A program made the position numbers and the translations under genes. The notes below the pieces were generated by a model that searched no databases, was not told the origin of the DNA, and saw only the letters and a list, made by a program, of their open reading frames with translations. From JAHJQZ01 sp963667595 (GTDB taxonomy: Bacteria > Pseudomonadota > Alphaproteobacteria > Rhizobiales > Devosiaceae): DNA of 64,000 nt. The stretch is taken from positions 62,001 through 126,000 of the forward strand of contig CAXXWD010000008.1 in assembly GCA_963667595.2 (NCBI GenBank), read 5' to 3'. Positions 36,389 to 44,276 of this stretch are shown piece after piece (positions within the stretch are counted from its first letter, which is position 1; each line of letters opens with the position of its first letter).

Positions 36389-36535
36389 TTACGCATTTCT
36401 CCTGGAAACGTCTTTTCCGGATGCCGCCTCCCTGGATTCGGCAAACCAGCCGGCAATAGCGCCGAGCAGAAAAGCCAGCACAAGATAGATCCAGTGCCGC
36501 GCCAGAAACGCGATCATCATCGTCCACATGTTCAT
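36389..36535 (-). CDS. Small membrane protein (48 residues)
   Basis: A short frame starting MNMWTMMIAFLARHWIYLVL with a GGGAG ribosome site six bases upstream. It has one long hydrophobic helix (residues 5-32) ending AIAGWFAESREAASG and a basic tail SRRNA. It begins 15 bases after the OmpA-family gene on the same strand and so is probably its operon partner. I do not recognise a family. Confidence 0.65.
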   Translation of the reverse strand: MNMWTMMIAFLARHWIYLVLAFLLGAIAGWFAESREAASGKDVSRRNA

Positions 36536-36550
36536 TCTCCCGCGCGCAGC

Positions 36551-39115
36551 CTACTCCGCCGTCTTTTCTTCGTTCAGTACCGAAAACACGATGCGGCGGT
36601 TGCGACGCTTGCCATCCTGCGTGTCATTTGAGGCCACAGGAAGGCTCTCGCCATAGCCTATTGCGTAGAGCCGATCCACGCCAACACCGAGCGCGACCAG
36701 ACGGTCGACAACCGCCTCGGCACGCGACACCGACAGGATGAGGTTGGACTCTTCGTCGCCATCTGCGTCGGTATGGCCTTCCACATGCACGCTCGTTTCC
36801 GGACAATCCTCAAGATAGGCGGCAATTTCCGCGATGGCCGGCAGCGATTGTTTGGAGATGCGGGCACTGCCGGGCTCGAACAGAATGGCGTTGCGCGTAT
36901 CGAAAGCCTCCACCTCGACGGTACAGGTTTCAAGCGGCGTCGGACCATCGATCCTGACCGTCCAGTCGGACCTCCCGGCAAAGCGGGCGAGCTGCGAACC
37001 GGCAGCCGCACGCGCCGGCGCCGCAAAAGCCTTGCCGGCAAAGCTCCAGGCAAAATCGGCGTAACGTACGCTTCCGCTGTCGAGTTCGGCCAGGGCGCGA
37101 ACGGCGGCAACGGCATCGGGCACGAAATCGGGCGGAGCCCCATCACGCACCATCAATCCGGTTACCGCCGACGGGCTGGCCAGTACCGAGAAAAAGGCGC
37201 GGGTTGCCTCGGCGGGGATCCCCCCGGTCAGCACCAGCGTGCCGTCGCTTTTCTTGTCGGCAGCAAAGACAAAATCGGGCGCGCCTCGATAGGGTGCAGC
37301 GATGTCAACCGACCAGTTTACGGCACGCGCACCAAGGGCCGAAATGGCCTCCTTTTTGGCTTCCGCGCTTTGCGTTGCGCCCGTCACTGTCCACGCGCTG
37401 CCGTCATAGGCGACACGTCCGGTCTCAAGTTTAGAAAGGACGTCGAGCGCCGCCAAGACGTCACCGGAAAAACCATCAGGCGCACCCGCGGCCAGCGTGG
37501 TGGCATCTTGACCGTCAGGCCCGGCCTTTACCGCCAGAAAGCGCTTGAACGACCCGGCCGGAACATAGCCGGTAAAATCGAGACTGCCATCGGCCAGACG
37601 TTCGGCCGACCAGCGGAACGGATTGGCGGTCGGCAGCGGCAGAATCTCCGGTTCCGGAGGCGCTTCGGCAGCTTCCGCAACCGGTTCCTCGGCTTCGGCA
37701 AGCAGCGTTTGTTCCGTCTCCTCGACCGGTTCGGACGCGGCAACCGCATTTGCTTCCGTCACCGCGATTGTCCAGAGATCCGCCCGGGACCCGAGAGACG
37801 AAACGAGCGTCGCTCTGGCATCCGCATTGGCGACGGCGCCGGTCAATGTCCAGCCATCGCCATCGAACACGACCCGTCCGGCGTCCAGTACGGCAAGCGC
37901 ATCGAGCGCTGCCAGGACGTCACGCGCAAAGCCTTCGGGCGCGCCTGCGGCCAACGCGGTTTGGTCATGGCCTTGAGGCCCCTTCCTGATCGCCAGGAAG
38001 CGTTTGAGAGACTCGACCGGAACGTAACCGGCAAAATCGAGACTGCCATCGGCCAGACGTTCGGCCGACCAGCGGAAGGGATTGGCGGTCGGCAGCGGCA
38101 GGGGCGCGAACGCGGCTGCGGCATCCACGGAGTCTTCTTCCGGCGCCCCATCTTCCGCTTCGGGCTGTTGTTCGGCTTGGACAAGGCCCGGCGCAACCGC
38201 AATCGCGGCATCGATGCCGGCCATCGTGAGTTCGGTTCGTGTGCGACCTGCCAGAATCCCGTCGGCAGCAACGCCCTCAAGATTCCAGGCCGATCCGTCG
38301 AACAACAATCGACCGCTGTGCAAACCCACCAACCCATCCATGCCGGCAAGCGCCGTTTCGGCGAACCCCTCGGGTGCCGGCAGAACGACAAGACGGCCAC
38401 CCGTTTCGATCTGGAAATGCACGTCGAGATAGCGCTGGAACGCCTCGGACGGTGCGTTGCCGCCGACCAGCCAGCGCCCATTCTCTTTCAAAACGGCGAA
38501 CGAATAGGGGCGAGCCGGCTCGGACAGAGGCGTATTGTCTTCCGGTTCTGCGGCGTCACTATCACTTTGTTCCACGGCTTGTTGATCCGGCAAGCTCAGG
38601 TCGATCTGCCAGTCGGCTGTATCGAACGGCGCTTCGGCGAGAACCGTGCTTATTTTGCCGGCAGCAGCGGGGTCTTCGGTACCGCCGCTCAATCGCCAGG
38701 AGGTCCCGAGAAGCGTTATCGAGCCCGTATCCAGAAGATCGAGAACACCAAGGGCCGCTTCCGCCGACCCGGCAAACCCTTCCGGCTCGCCTGACGCAAC
38801 CGAACTCGCGTCGAGGGCATGGGTGCCAGCCACCGCGCGCAAACTGGACTGCGTACCGGTATCGGGCACATAGCCCTTGAGAACGATAGAGCCGCCATCG
38901 GTCTTTTGCGCCGACCATCGGTACGGCGTAACCCAGACCGAACCGATTTGGGCGACATTGGAGATGTCGGACCCGACCGGCACCGCCGGAACGGCGCCTT
39001 CCGTCTGTCTGGTATAGGCAGCGGCCGAAACCGACAGGGGGCCCAATCCCAGCACCATCGCAAGTGCCGCACCAAAAAGGGCCGCATACCGGCCCGCCTT
39101 ATCGATCCTGATCAC
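36551..39115 (-). CDS. OmpA-family protein with five internal repeats
   Basis: About 854 residues, reading from a GTG with AGAGG six bases upstream. A signal peptide (AALFGAALAMVLGLGPLSVSA) is followed by five repeats of about 100-150 residues, each with a FRWSAERLADGSLDFxGYVP-like opening, an APEGFARDVLAALDAL-like helix and a closing GRVVFDGDGWTLTGA-like strand pair, resembling BON-type modules. Repeats 3 and 4 are nearly identical at the DNA level in places. Acidic linkers join them. The C-terminus is an OmpA peptidoglycan-binding domain (SVHVEGHTDADGDEESNL, then SVSRAEAVVDRLVALGV). It probably links the outer membrane or periplasmic surface to peptidoglycan. A longer upstream frame lacks a signal peptide at its start and was not used. 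Confidence 0.85.
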   Translation of the reverse strand: MIRIDKAGRYAALFGAALAMVLGLGPLSVSAAAYTRQTEGAVPAVPVGSDISNVAQIGSVWVTPYRWSAQKTDGGSIVLKGYVPDTGTQSSLRAVAGTHALDASSVASGEPEGFAGSAEAALGVLDLLDTGSITLLGTSWRLSGGTEDPAAAGKISTVLAEAPFDTADWQIDLSLPDQQAVEQSDSDAAEPEDNTPLSEPARPYSFAVLKENGRWLVGGNAPSEAFQRYLDVHFQIETGGRLVVLPAPEGFAETALAGMDGLVGLHSGRLLFDGSAWNLEGVAADGILAGRTRTELTMAGIDAAIAVAPGLVQAEQQPEAEDGAPEEDSVDAAAAFAPLPLPTANPFRWSAERLADGSLDFAGYVPVESLKRFLAIRKGPQGHDQTALAAGAPEGFARDVLAALDALAVLDAGRVVFDGDGWTLTGAVANADARATLVSSLGSRADLWTIAVTEANAVAASEPVEETEQTLLAEAEEPVAEAAEAPPEPEILPLPTANPFRWSAERLADGSLDFTGYVPAGSFKRFLAVKAGPDGQDATTLAAGAPDGFSGDVLAALDVLSKLETGRVAYDGSAWTVTGATQSAEAKKEAISALGARAVNWSVDIAAPYRGAPDFVFAADKKSDGTLVLTGGIPAEATRAFFSVLASPSAVTGLMVRDGAPPDFVPDAVAAVRALAELDSGSVRYADFAWSFAGKAFAAPARAAAGSQLARFAGRSDWTVRIDGPTPLETCTVEVEAFDTRNAILFEPGSARISKQSLPAIAEIAAYLEDCPETSVHVEGHTDADGDEESNLILSVSRAEAVVDRLVALGVGVDRLYAIGYGESLPVASNDTQDGKRRNRRIVFSVLNEEKTAE
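37574..38101. repeat. Pair of 69-base direct repeats inside the OmpA-family gene
   Basis: Positions 37574-37642 and 38033-38101 differ at a single base. Both encode the opening of a repeat module (LPTANPFRWSAERLADGSLD and the next residues). The near identity against a more diverged surrounding implies recent duplication or gene conversion. Confidence 0.85.
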
Positions 39116-39300
39116 AAACCGCCTCTTGTCATCCGCTATGACCGCATTACGACGCGCCGAACAGGAACCCTTCTCCCGACAACTCCCGACACGTTCGCAT
39201 CTTTCTGGACATCTTTGCCCATTCCCAAGGTGATTCCCAGATACCGCGCGGCGTTGTCCGGTCCATATGCGGAAAATCTGTCCGAAAACATCTGTGCCAA

Positions 39301-39330
39301 AAGAGAAAGGCCCGGCAGAGCCGGGCCTTT
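39301..39330 (-). terminator. Rho-independent terminator after the porin gene
   Basis: A perfect 11-bp stem AAAGGCCCGGC/GCCGGGCCTTT with a three-base loop is followed on the minus strand by CTCTTTT. It ends the porin transcript 26 bases after the stop. Confidence 0.92.
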
Positions 39331-39356
39331 CCATAGCCATGAATAATCCGAAAGGA

Positions 39357-40808
39357 TTAATCGAAGGACTTCGCGGCCTTGAAGGTGGCCTTGTAGCCGC
39401 CGAGGCTGTTGACTTCGCCCTTGATGGACGTGGTGAAACCACCGCCAGGAGCCCAAGCCAGTTCGGCACTGCCGTAGAAGGCGTCGTCGCCACGGACAGA
39501 AACCGGGACCTGACCGGTACCAGCATTGCTCGGCTGAGCAACATTGACGCCAACCGCATAGTAACCAACTTCACCCGTGATCTTCAGGGTTTCGGTCAGC
39601 TTCGTGATCAACTGCAAGGCACCCTGATAGGTTTCGCTATCGGACGTGTCGGTATTCGAGTCAAACCAACGGAAGCCAGCGGCGATCGTCACTTCGTCGG
39701 TCACAGCCGCAGAAGCAACCAAATTGCCGCCCCACTGGGTCAGATCGGTAGGCGCATCGCGATGGGCAGCTTCGAAACCACCAGCAAGGGTGAACATATC
39801 GAAGTTCGCTTCAGCAGACACCAAGCCATTCCAGGCAGTGACCGCACCATCATTGGCGGAACCGGTGGCGAAAGCAGCACGAACCTTGAAGTTGTCGAAG
39901 GTGCCGGTCATGCCAGCATGCATCTTCCAGTCTTCGATGTCGCCATCAAGGATGCCACCAGCCGCGAAGCTGACGTGACCGGTGAGAGCATCGCTTGCAT
40001 AAGCAATGGTACCAACCAGCGTGCCCGCAGACTCAGCCGGGGTCAAAGCCGGTGCAGTGGTCGTCTGATAGACCTTGTAGGCACTACCATTGAGGTTTTC
40101 GAGACCGGCCGACAGGGTCAGACCAGTGTCGCCAACCGTGTGGTACAACTGAATGACGTGACCCTTGGTCTTCAGACGATCATGGAAGACGTCGACGCCA
40201 GGATCAACTTCGTCGGAATGGAACATGCCGATGAAGCCAAACGGCTTGTCGTCGCCGTTCTGGAACACGGACGCATCGCGACGACCAGCAACGAGCTGGG
40301 TGGTATCGCCAACGGACACATAGGCTTCCTTGACGAAGACGTCATTGCCGTCCGCTTCTGTAGGTGTGGCTGCTCCAAAGTCTTCGTTGGTGATCGAGAA
40401 GTCTTCGTCATCGCTGGCGAGCTTGATAACGGCCTTGGCAGTACCGAAATCAGACGAAGCGGCACCGACGAACTGCACCCAATAGTTCATGCGCGAACGC
40501 CAATCGAGATTCGCGTCCGAGTTGCCAGTGGCATGGCCATCGTCGATGATGGTCCGGCCTTCATCGTCACGGAAGATGGTGTTGGCCGTGAGCCAAGCGT
40601 CGTTGGCGTAATCGCCCCAACGGAACTCGTAGTCAACGCCGCCCGAAATCTGCAGGCAGTCATCGCTCGACGCGATGGTCAGACCGGACATGCCGAGGTC
40701 TTCGCAAACGTCAAACGAGGAGACCACGGTCGACAGATCGGCCGCGAAGGCAGTGGTGGAGAGACCAACAGCCGCCACAGAACCCAGGAAAAGGCTCTTA
40801 AGTTTCAT
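39357..40808 (-). CDS. Outer membrane porin, Rhizobiales type
   Basis: A 483-residue porin with signal peptide KSLFLGSVAAVGLSTTAFAA and two early cysteines in DVCEDLGMS and SDDCLQISGGVDYEFRWG, typical of Porin_2 family proteins of Rhizobiales. Alternating beta-strand patterns continue to the C-terminus, which ends in phenylalanine-aspartate (AAKSFD) rather than a terminal aromatic residue. GGAGG is eight bases before the ATG. Codon use is more AT-tolerant than in neighbours, consistent with a highly expressed gene. It should form the main general pore for small solutes. Confidence 0.9.
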   Translation of the reverse strand: MKLKSLFLGSVAAVGLSTTAFAADLSTVVSSFDVCEDLGMSGLTIASSDDCLQISGGVDYEFRWGDYANDAWLTANTIFRDDEGRTIIDDGHATGNSDANLDWRSRMNYWVQFVGAASSDFGTAKAVIKLASDDEDFSITNEDFGAATPTEADGNDVFVKEAYVSVGDTTQLVAGRRDASVFQNGDDKPFGFIGMFHSDEVDPGVDVFHDRLKTKGHVIQLYHTVGDTGLTLSAGLENLNGSAYKVYQTTTAPALTPAESAGTLVGTIAYASDALTGHVSFAAGGILDGDIEDWKMHAGMTGTFDNFKVRAAFATGSANDGAVTAWNGLVSAEANFDMFTLAGGFEAAHRDAPTDLTQWGGNLVASAAVTDEVTIAAGFRWFDSNTDTSDSETYQGALQLITKLTETLKITGEVGYYAVGVNVAQPSNAGTGQVPVSVRGDDAFYGSAELAWAPGGGFTTSIKGEVNSLGGYKATFKAAKSFD

Positions 40809-41221
40809 TATCTTGACCTCCAAAGTCAATCTTTATGCCGGTTGCCCGGCGGTTTGTCGAAGCGCGAACACACTTGTGTGTCGTGTTTTGCCGTCGCGCT
40901 GCGACCGACAAACGATCCCATGCATGGATTCGCAAAAGCCACTCTAGCCATCGGCGGTTGCCACGCAACTAGACTTCTGCGGATTCGGCGTCGCAACGGC
41001 GTCCTTGTTGGCGAATGTTGCAAATTGAACACACCCGCCGTAACCAAGTCTTAACCTTTGTAAATTGCCGATAATAAACTACGCCCAAACCCCGGCTCGG
41101 GACCAGCCCGACGTTCGGCGGGTCCGGGAAGAGACGGAACGGATGCCCGGGAGATAAGGCCCGGTGCATCAGCGACCGGCCCGCAAGGATGAGGGCAGCG
41201 CAGCGGAAAAAGAATGCCATA
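40809..41221. other. Porin upstream region
   Basis: About 410 bases without a supported gene. It should carry the porin promoter. A perfect hairpin ACACAC-TT-GTGTGT at 40868-40881 lies about 60 bases before the porin start and could be in the mRNA leader. Confidence 0.5.
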
Positions 41222-41252
41222 AAAGAACGCCGGCAGGGAGGATCCCTGCCGG
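41222..41252 (-). terminator. Rho-independent terminator after the DUF2336 gene
   Basis: A perfect 10-bp stem CCGGCAGGGA/TCCCTGCCGG with a three-base loop is followed on the minus strand by CGTTCTTTTAT. Confidence 0.9.
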
Positions 41253-41299
41253 ACAAGACGCGTTTCTGGCGTGTTTTCGATTGAGGAAAGAAAAGCGGT

Positions 41300-42439
41300 T
41301 CAGCGCCCTCGCCCCGGGCGCGGGGATGTCTTGGACTGGGTTGCCGCCTCGTTTTCCTTTGCCCGCAGCATCTGCAGCGATTTTTCGGCGTCCCTGAGAC
41401 TGATCTGGCCGAACTCTTCGAGCCAGAGGTCGATCTGCTTGGCTGACAGGTTGAGACGCCGCGCCCGGACGCGCCCGATCGCGGCCACCGCTTCGCTGGT
41501 CAGGCCGAGACCGCGCAGGGTGACGGCAAGCGGCGTGCCGTTGGAGTTGGTAAGCGAGGCGCTGATGGTTTCTTCGGGCAGCTGGGCGATTCCGGCCAGA
41601 AAATGCGTCAGCACCATATCGTCGCCGAGTTCGGCGAGCTTGATGGTTTCGGTGCTGGCATTGGCATCGCCGGAACGCACCTGCTCGACCAGAGAATAAA
41701 CGGCCGCGCGCGCCTTGCGCGCCTTGGCCTTGCGCTCGGCCTCACCGTCGATCTCCGAAAGCGAGTCCAGAAGGCTTCCTCCTTCGGGCGGCGCATCCAG
41801 GGCGCGAAGGCGCGCTTTCAGCTCTTCCGACAAGAAGGGCGTGATCTGGCAGGTAATCACCTGAGTGAGGTCGTCGCGCGAAATCAGCGATTCCTGCAAG
41901 CCGACATCGGTCTTGGCCTTTTCGGCGACGATCCGGTAGGTCTTGGGCGAGAAGCGCGCGCCGGGATTGGCGGCCATGGTCCTGACGGTTTCGATATCCT
42001 CGATCCGAACCAGGGCATCGGTCAGCTTCTCGCCGAGCTTCTTGCGGCGGGAAATGGCGCGGGTGTGGTCCGGCATCATCGTCTCGATGATGTCGAGCAG
42101 ATCGCTGTCGGTCAGAACCGGCGAGTGTTCGAGCATCGGGGTCGCCACTTCGGCCTCATCGTCGGTCGCGAGGCGTCGAACCACCCGTCCGGGGAAATGA
42201 TCGATCGGCGCCACCTTCTCGGACAGTTCCTTGCGGACTTCGGTGGCGACGTCGTCGAGCAACCGGCACACCAGTTCCGCATAGGCGTCGCCGTGCTTGT
42301 CGGAGTTAGCTTCCATGTTCTCGAGGAAGAGATCGGTCAGGCTGGAGATGAGGTTGCGCCACTTCTCCCGCGAGGGATCACGCGCCCATTCCTGTAGCTC
42401 TTCAAGCGTCGGCACGGTTTCTGCAGTTGGCGTACCCAC
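41300..42439 (-). CDS. DUF2336 family protein
   Basis: A 379-residue cytoplasmic, largely helical protein. The DUF2336 pattern includes DLFLENMEANSDKHGDAYAE near the N-terminus, VRRLATDDEAEVATPMLEHS and ILDIIETMMPDH-like sequence, all typical of the HEAT-like repeats of the family. The C-terminal part is rich in charged residues (ERKAKARKARAAVYS). DUF2336 proteins are alphaproteobacterial and of unknown function. The start is a GTG with GGAG eight bases upstream. Confidence 0.86.
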   Translation of the reverse strand: MGTPTAETVPTLEELQEWARDPSREKWRNLISSLTDLFLENMEANSDKHGDAYAELVCRLLDDVATEVRKELSEKVAPIDHFPGRVVRRLATDDEAEVATPMLEHSPVLTDSDLLDIIETMMPDHTRAISRRKKLGEKLTDALVRIEDIETVRTMAANPGARFSPKTYRIVAEKAKTDVGLQESLISRDDLTQVITCQITPFLSEELKARLRALDAPPEGGSLLDSLSEIDGEAERKAKARKARAAVYSLVEQVRSGDANASTETIKLAELGDDMVLTHFLAGIAQLPEETISASLTNSNGTPLAVTLRGLGLTSEAVAAIGRVRARRLNLSAKQIDLWLEEFGQISLRDAEKSLQMLRAKENEAATQSKTSPRPGRGR

Positions 42440-42677
42440 TTACTCAACTCCAACTAAAGATGATTTGCCCTGAAACTAGTCCCATTTCGTTAATGGTGTG
42501 TTTTGGAATCGGGCGCATTTGCTGCGGCGTTTCGTTTGCGCGACCACTTGTTTTGCCGCGCCGCCTCGTCTATCAGCAAACTGGGCGCGGAAAATGAAAA
42601 CTCCCGTACCCTTAAATCTAGATCGCTTTTCCGGTTCTCTGCGGATCGAACCGTCCAGACGACCGGAAAGGCAAATG

Positions 42678-42885
42678 TTCTCAGGGCGGGGTGAAACTCC
42701 CCACCGGCGGTAGGAACCATCTTGAATAATGGTTCGAGCCCGCGAGCGCCGCGGATTTTCATCTGGCGCGTGTTTGAACCGACAAGGCCGGTTTCCGCTT
42801 TGCGCGAACACGCTCCGAAGATCCCCGGGTCAGCAGATTCGGTCAAAATCCGAAGCCGACGGTCATAGTCCGGATGAAAGAGAAC
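42678..42885 (+). ncRNA. FMN riboswitch (RFN element)
   Basis: The conserved aptamer segments are present in order: TTCTCAGGGCGGGGTGAAAC, CCCCACCGGCGGTA, AGCCCGCGAGCGCC, GGGTCAGCAGATTCGGTC, AATCCGAAGCCGACGGTCAT and AGTCCGGATGAAAGAGAA. The two ends (TTCTC/GAGAA) close stem P1. It precedes a riboflavin transporter-like gene, so FMN should shut off its synthesis. The variable arm at about 42766-42815 is a long hairpin that resembles the dispersed family A repeat. Confidence 0.97.
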
Positions 42886-42936
42886 GGATTGGCAGTTCCC
42901 GGTTCCGGCCCCTTTTGTGCCGTGTCCCTCATGTCC

Positions 42937-42975
42937 GATCCTTTCAACCCTGGGCAAGCTGGTTGAGAAAGGATC
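42937..42975 (+). promoter_or_regulatory. Hairpin covering the ribosome binding site of the riboflavin transporter gene
   Basis: GATCCTTTC (42937-42945) pairs perfectly with GAAAGGATC (42967-42975), and AACC pairs with GGTT across a two-base bulge. The 3' arm contains the AAAGGA ribosome site directly before the ATG, so the hairpin would block translation. The GAAAG at the aptamer's 3' P1 strand can pair with CTTTC of the 5' arm, a possible switch. Confidence 0.8.
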
Positions 42976-42976
42976 G

Positions 42977-43960
42977 ATGATGAACCAGACTGCCTCCTCT
43001 TCCCCTTTGGGCCTGCGTTTTCGCGGTGACGACGTTTTGCGCGCGACCATCTACATGATCGCCGCCCAGGTCATTTTTGCCCTGGTCAATTTCCTCTACG
43101 ACGTTTTGACCAATCCCTGGAATCCGTTACTCGCCGGTCACAACATGACCTCCGCCTCGGCGGTGTTCTGGCAATACCTGATCGCTACCATCTTCGCGGT
43201 GCCCCTGATCTTCCGGATCGGGCTCAACAAGCTCAGGACCCGCCATCCTGTCCTGCACGAGGTGCGGGCGCTCGTTTCCGCGCTCGGCGCGCAGGTTTTC
43301 GTCTTCGGTTTCGCCACGGGCGTGCCGGTCTGGCAGATGGCCGGCCTGTTGATGACCGGGCCGTTCTTCGTCATTGCCGGTTCGGTGCTGTTTCTCGGTG
43401 AAAGGCTCACCCCGACCCGGATCGGGGTCACGCTGATTGCCTTCGTCGGCGCGGTGCTGATCGTCGGCGTCGGTTCGGAAAGCTTCACCTGGGGCTCGCT
43501 CCTGCCGGTCGTGGCCGCAGCCCTATGGTCGACGACGACCGTCATCGGCAAGTACTTGAGCCGCGAAGAGGAACCGGAATCCCTGACCCTCTATCTGGTG
43601 CTGCTCATCAGCGTCAACCATGCCCTGATCGGACTGATTCTGGCCGGGCTCGTCTTCACCCTGCCCGCCGGCGCCCTGCCCGCAAGCCTCACCTCCGGGT
43701 GGGATTTCGGCTTCCCCATCGGACCGGCAAGCCTGTGGCTCATTGCCCTCGGTCTGGTGACGGCCCTCGCGCAATATCTGTTGTGGAGCGCCTACAAGCT
43801 GGCCGACGCGACCTACCTGCAGCCCTTCGACGACCTGAGACTGCCCTTCAACCTGTTGATCGGCTGGGTGCTTCTGGCCCAGGTGCCGGGCATCTGGTTC
43901 TGGCCGGGCGCGGCGCTGATCGTCTGTGCCTCGCTCTTCATCGCCTGGAAGGAAGGGTAA
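42977..43960 (+). CDS. ribN: DMT-family transporter, probable riboflavin importer RibN
   Basis: About 327 residues with ten hydrophobic helices and two EamA repeats (first ending near VGAVLIVGVGSES, the second from SLLPVVAAALWSTTTVIGKY). Control by an FMN riboswitch with nothing else downstream on the strand identifies it as a flavin uptake protein of the RibN type known from Rhizobium leguminosarum. The start is the first of two ATGs (MMNQTASSS) after AAAGGA; a longer frame starts inside the leader. No riboflavin synthesis gene is found in this window. Confidence 0.88.
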   Translation: MMNQTASSSPLGLRFRGDDVLRATIYMIAAQVIFALVNFLYDVLTNPWNPLLAGHNMTSASAVFWQYLIATIFAVPLIFRIGLNKLRTRHPVLHEVRALVSALGAQVFVFGFATGVPVWQMAGLLMTGPFFVIAGSVLFLGERLTPTRIGVTLIAFVGAVLIVGVGSESFTWGSLLPVVAAALWSTTTVIGKYLSREEEPESLTLYLVLLISVNHALIGLILAGLVFTLPAGALPASLTSGWDFGFPIGPASLWLIALGLVTALAQYLLWSAYKLADATYLQPFDDLRLPFNLLIGWVLLAQVPGIWFWPGAALIVCASLFIAWKEG

Positions 43961-43980
43961 GGGGACACCCGCCCGAGAGT

Positions 43981-44250
43981 CGCCCCGGGACGTGATCCCG
44001 GGGTCCACTCGCGGCGCAACCTTCATCGATATTGATTGTTCTGCTGATCCGCCGGCCAAAGGCACGTCTTGCAGAACCAGAGCGGCGCGCGTTCAGATAG
44101 ACTCACTTCGCCGCTCTATCTTTTTGTGGTCGCATCGTTTTTGCGCAAAACCGGTATCCACTTTTGCGCACGATGCTCCAAGGTTCGCATCAAAGGCGCT
44201 TGTGGAAACAGGCAGATGCGAGTGGGTCCCGGGATCACGTCCCGGGACGA
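43981..44250. repeat. Intergenic segment bounded by inverted repeats, with a family A palindrome inside
   Basis: The left end (about 43982-44012, GGGACGTGATCCCGGGGTCC) and right end (about 44219-44250, GGGTCCCGGGATCACGTCCC) are near-exact inverted copies of about 30 bases, each palindromic itself. Between them at 44132-44180 lies a family A repeat (GCGCAAAACCGGTATCCACT). No gene is seen between ribN and the ligase gene. Confidence 0.7.
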
Positions 44251-44276
44251 GTCCGTGGGTGTGGGAAAGGTCGTGG

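Noticed and set aside
39116..39574. Upstream extension of the OmpA-family frame
   Set aside because: The extension overlaps the porin end and terminator, lacks a signal peptide at its start and would bury the real one; the GTG at 39115 has a good ribosome site.
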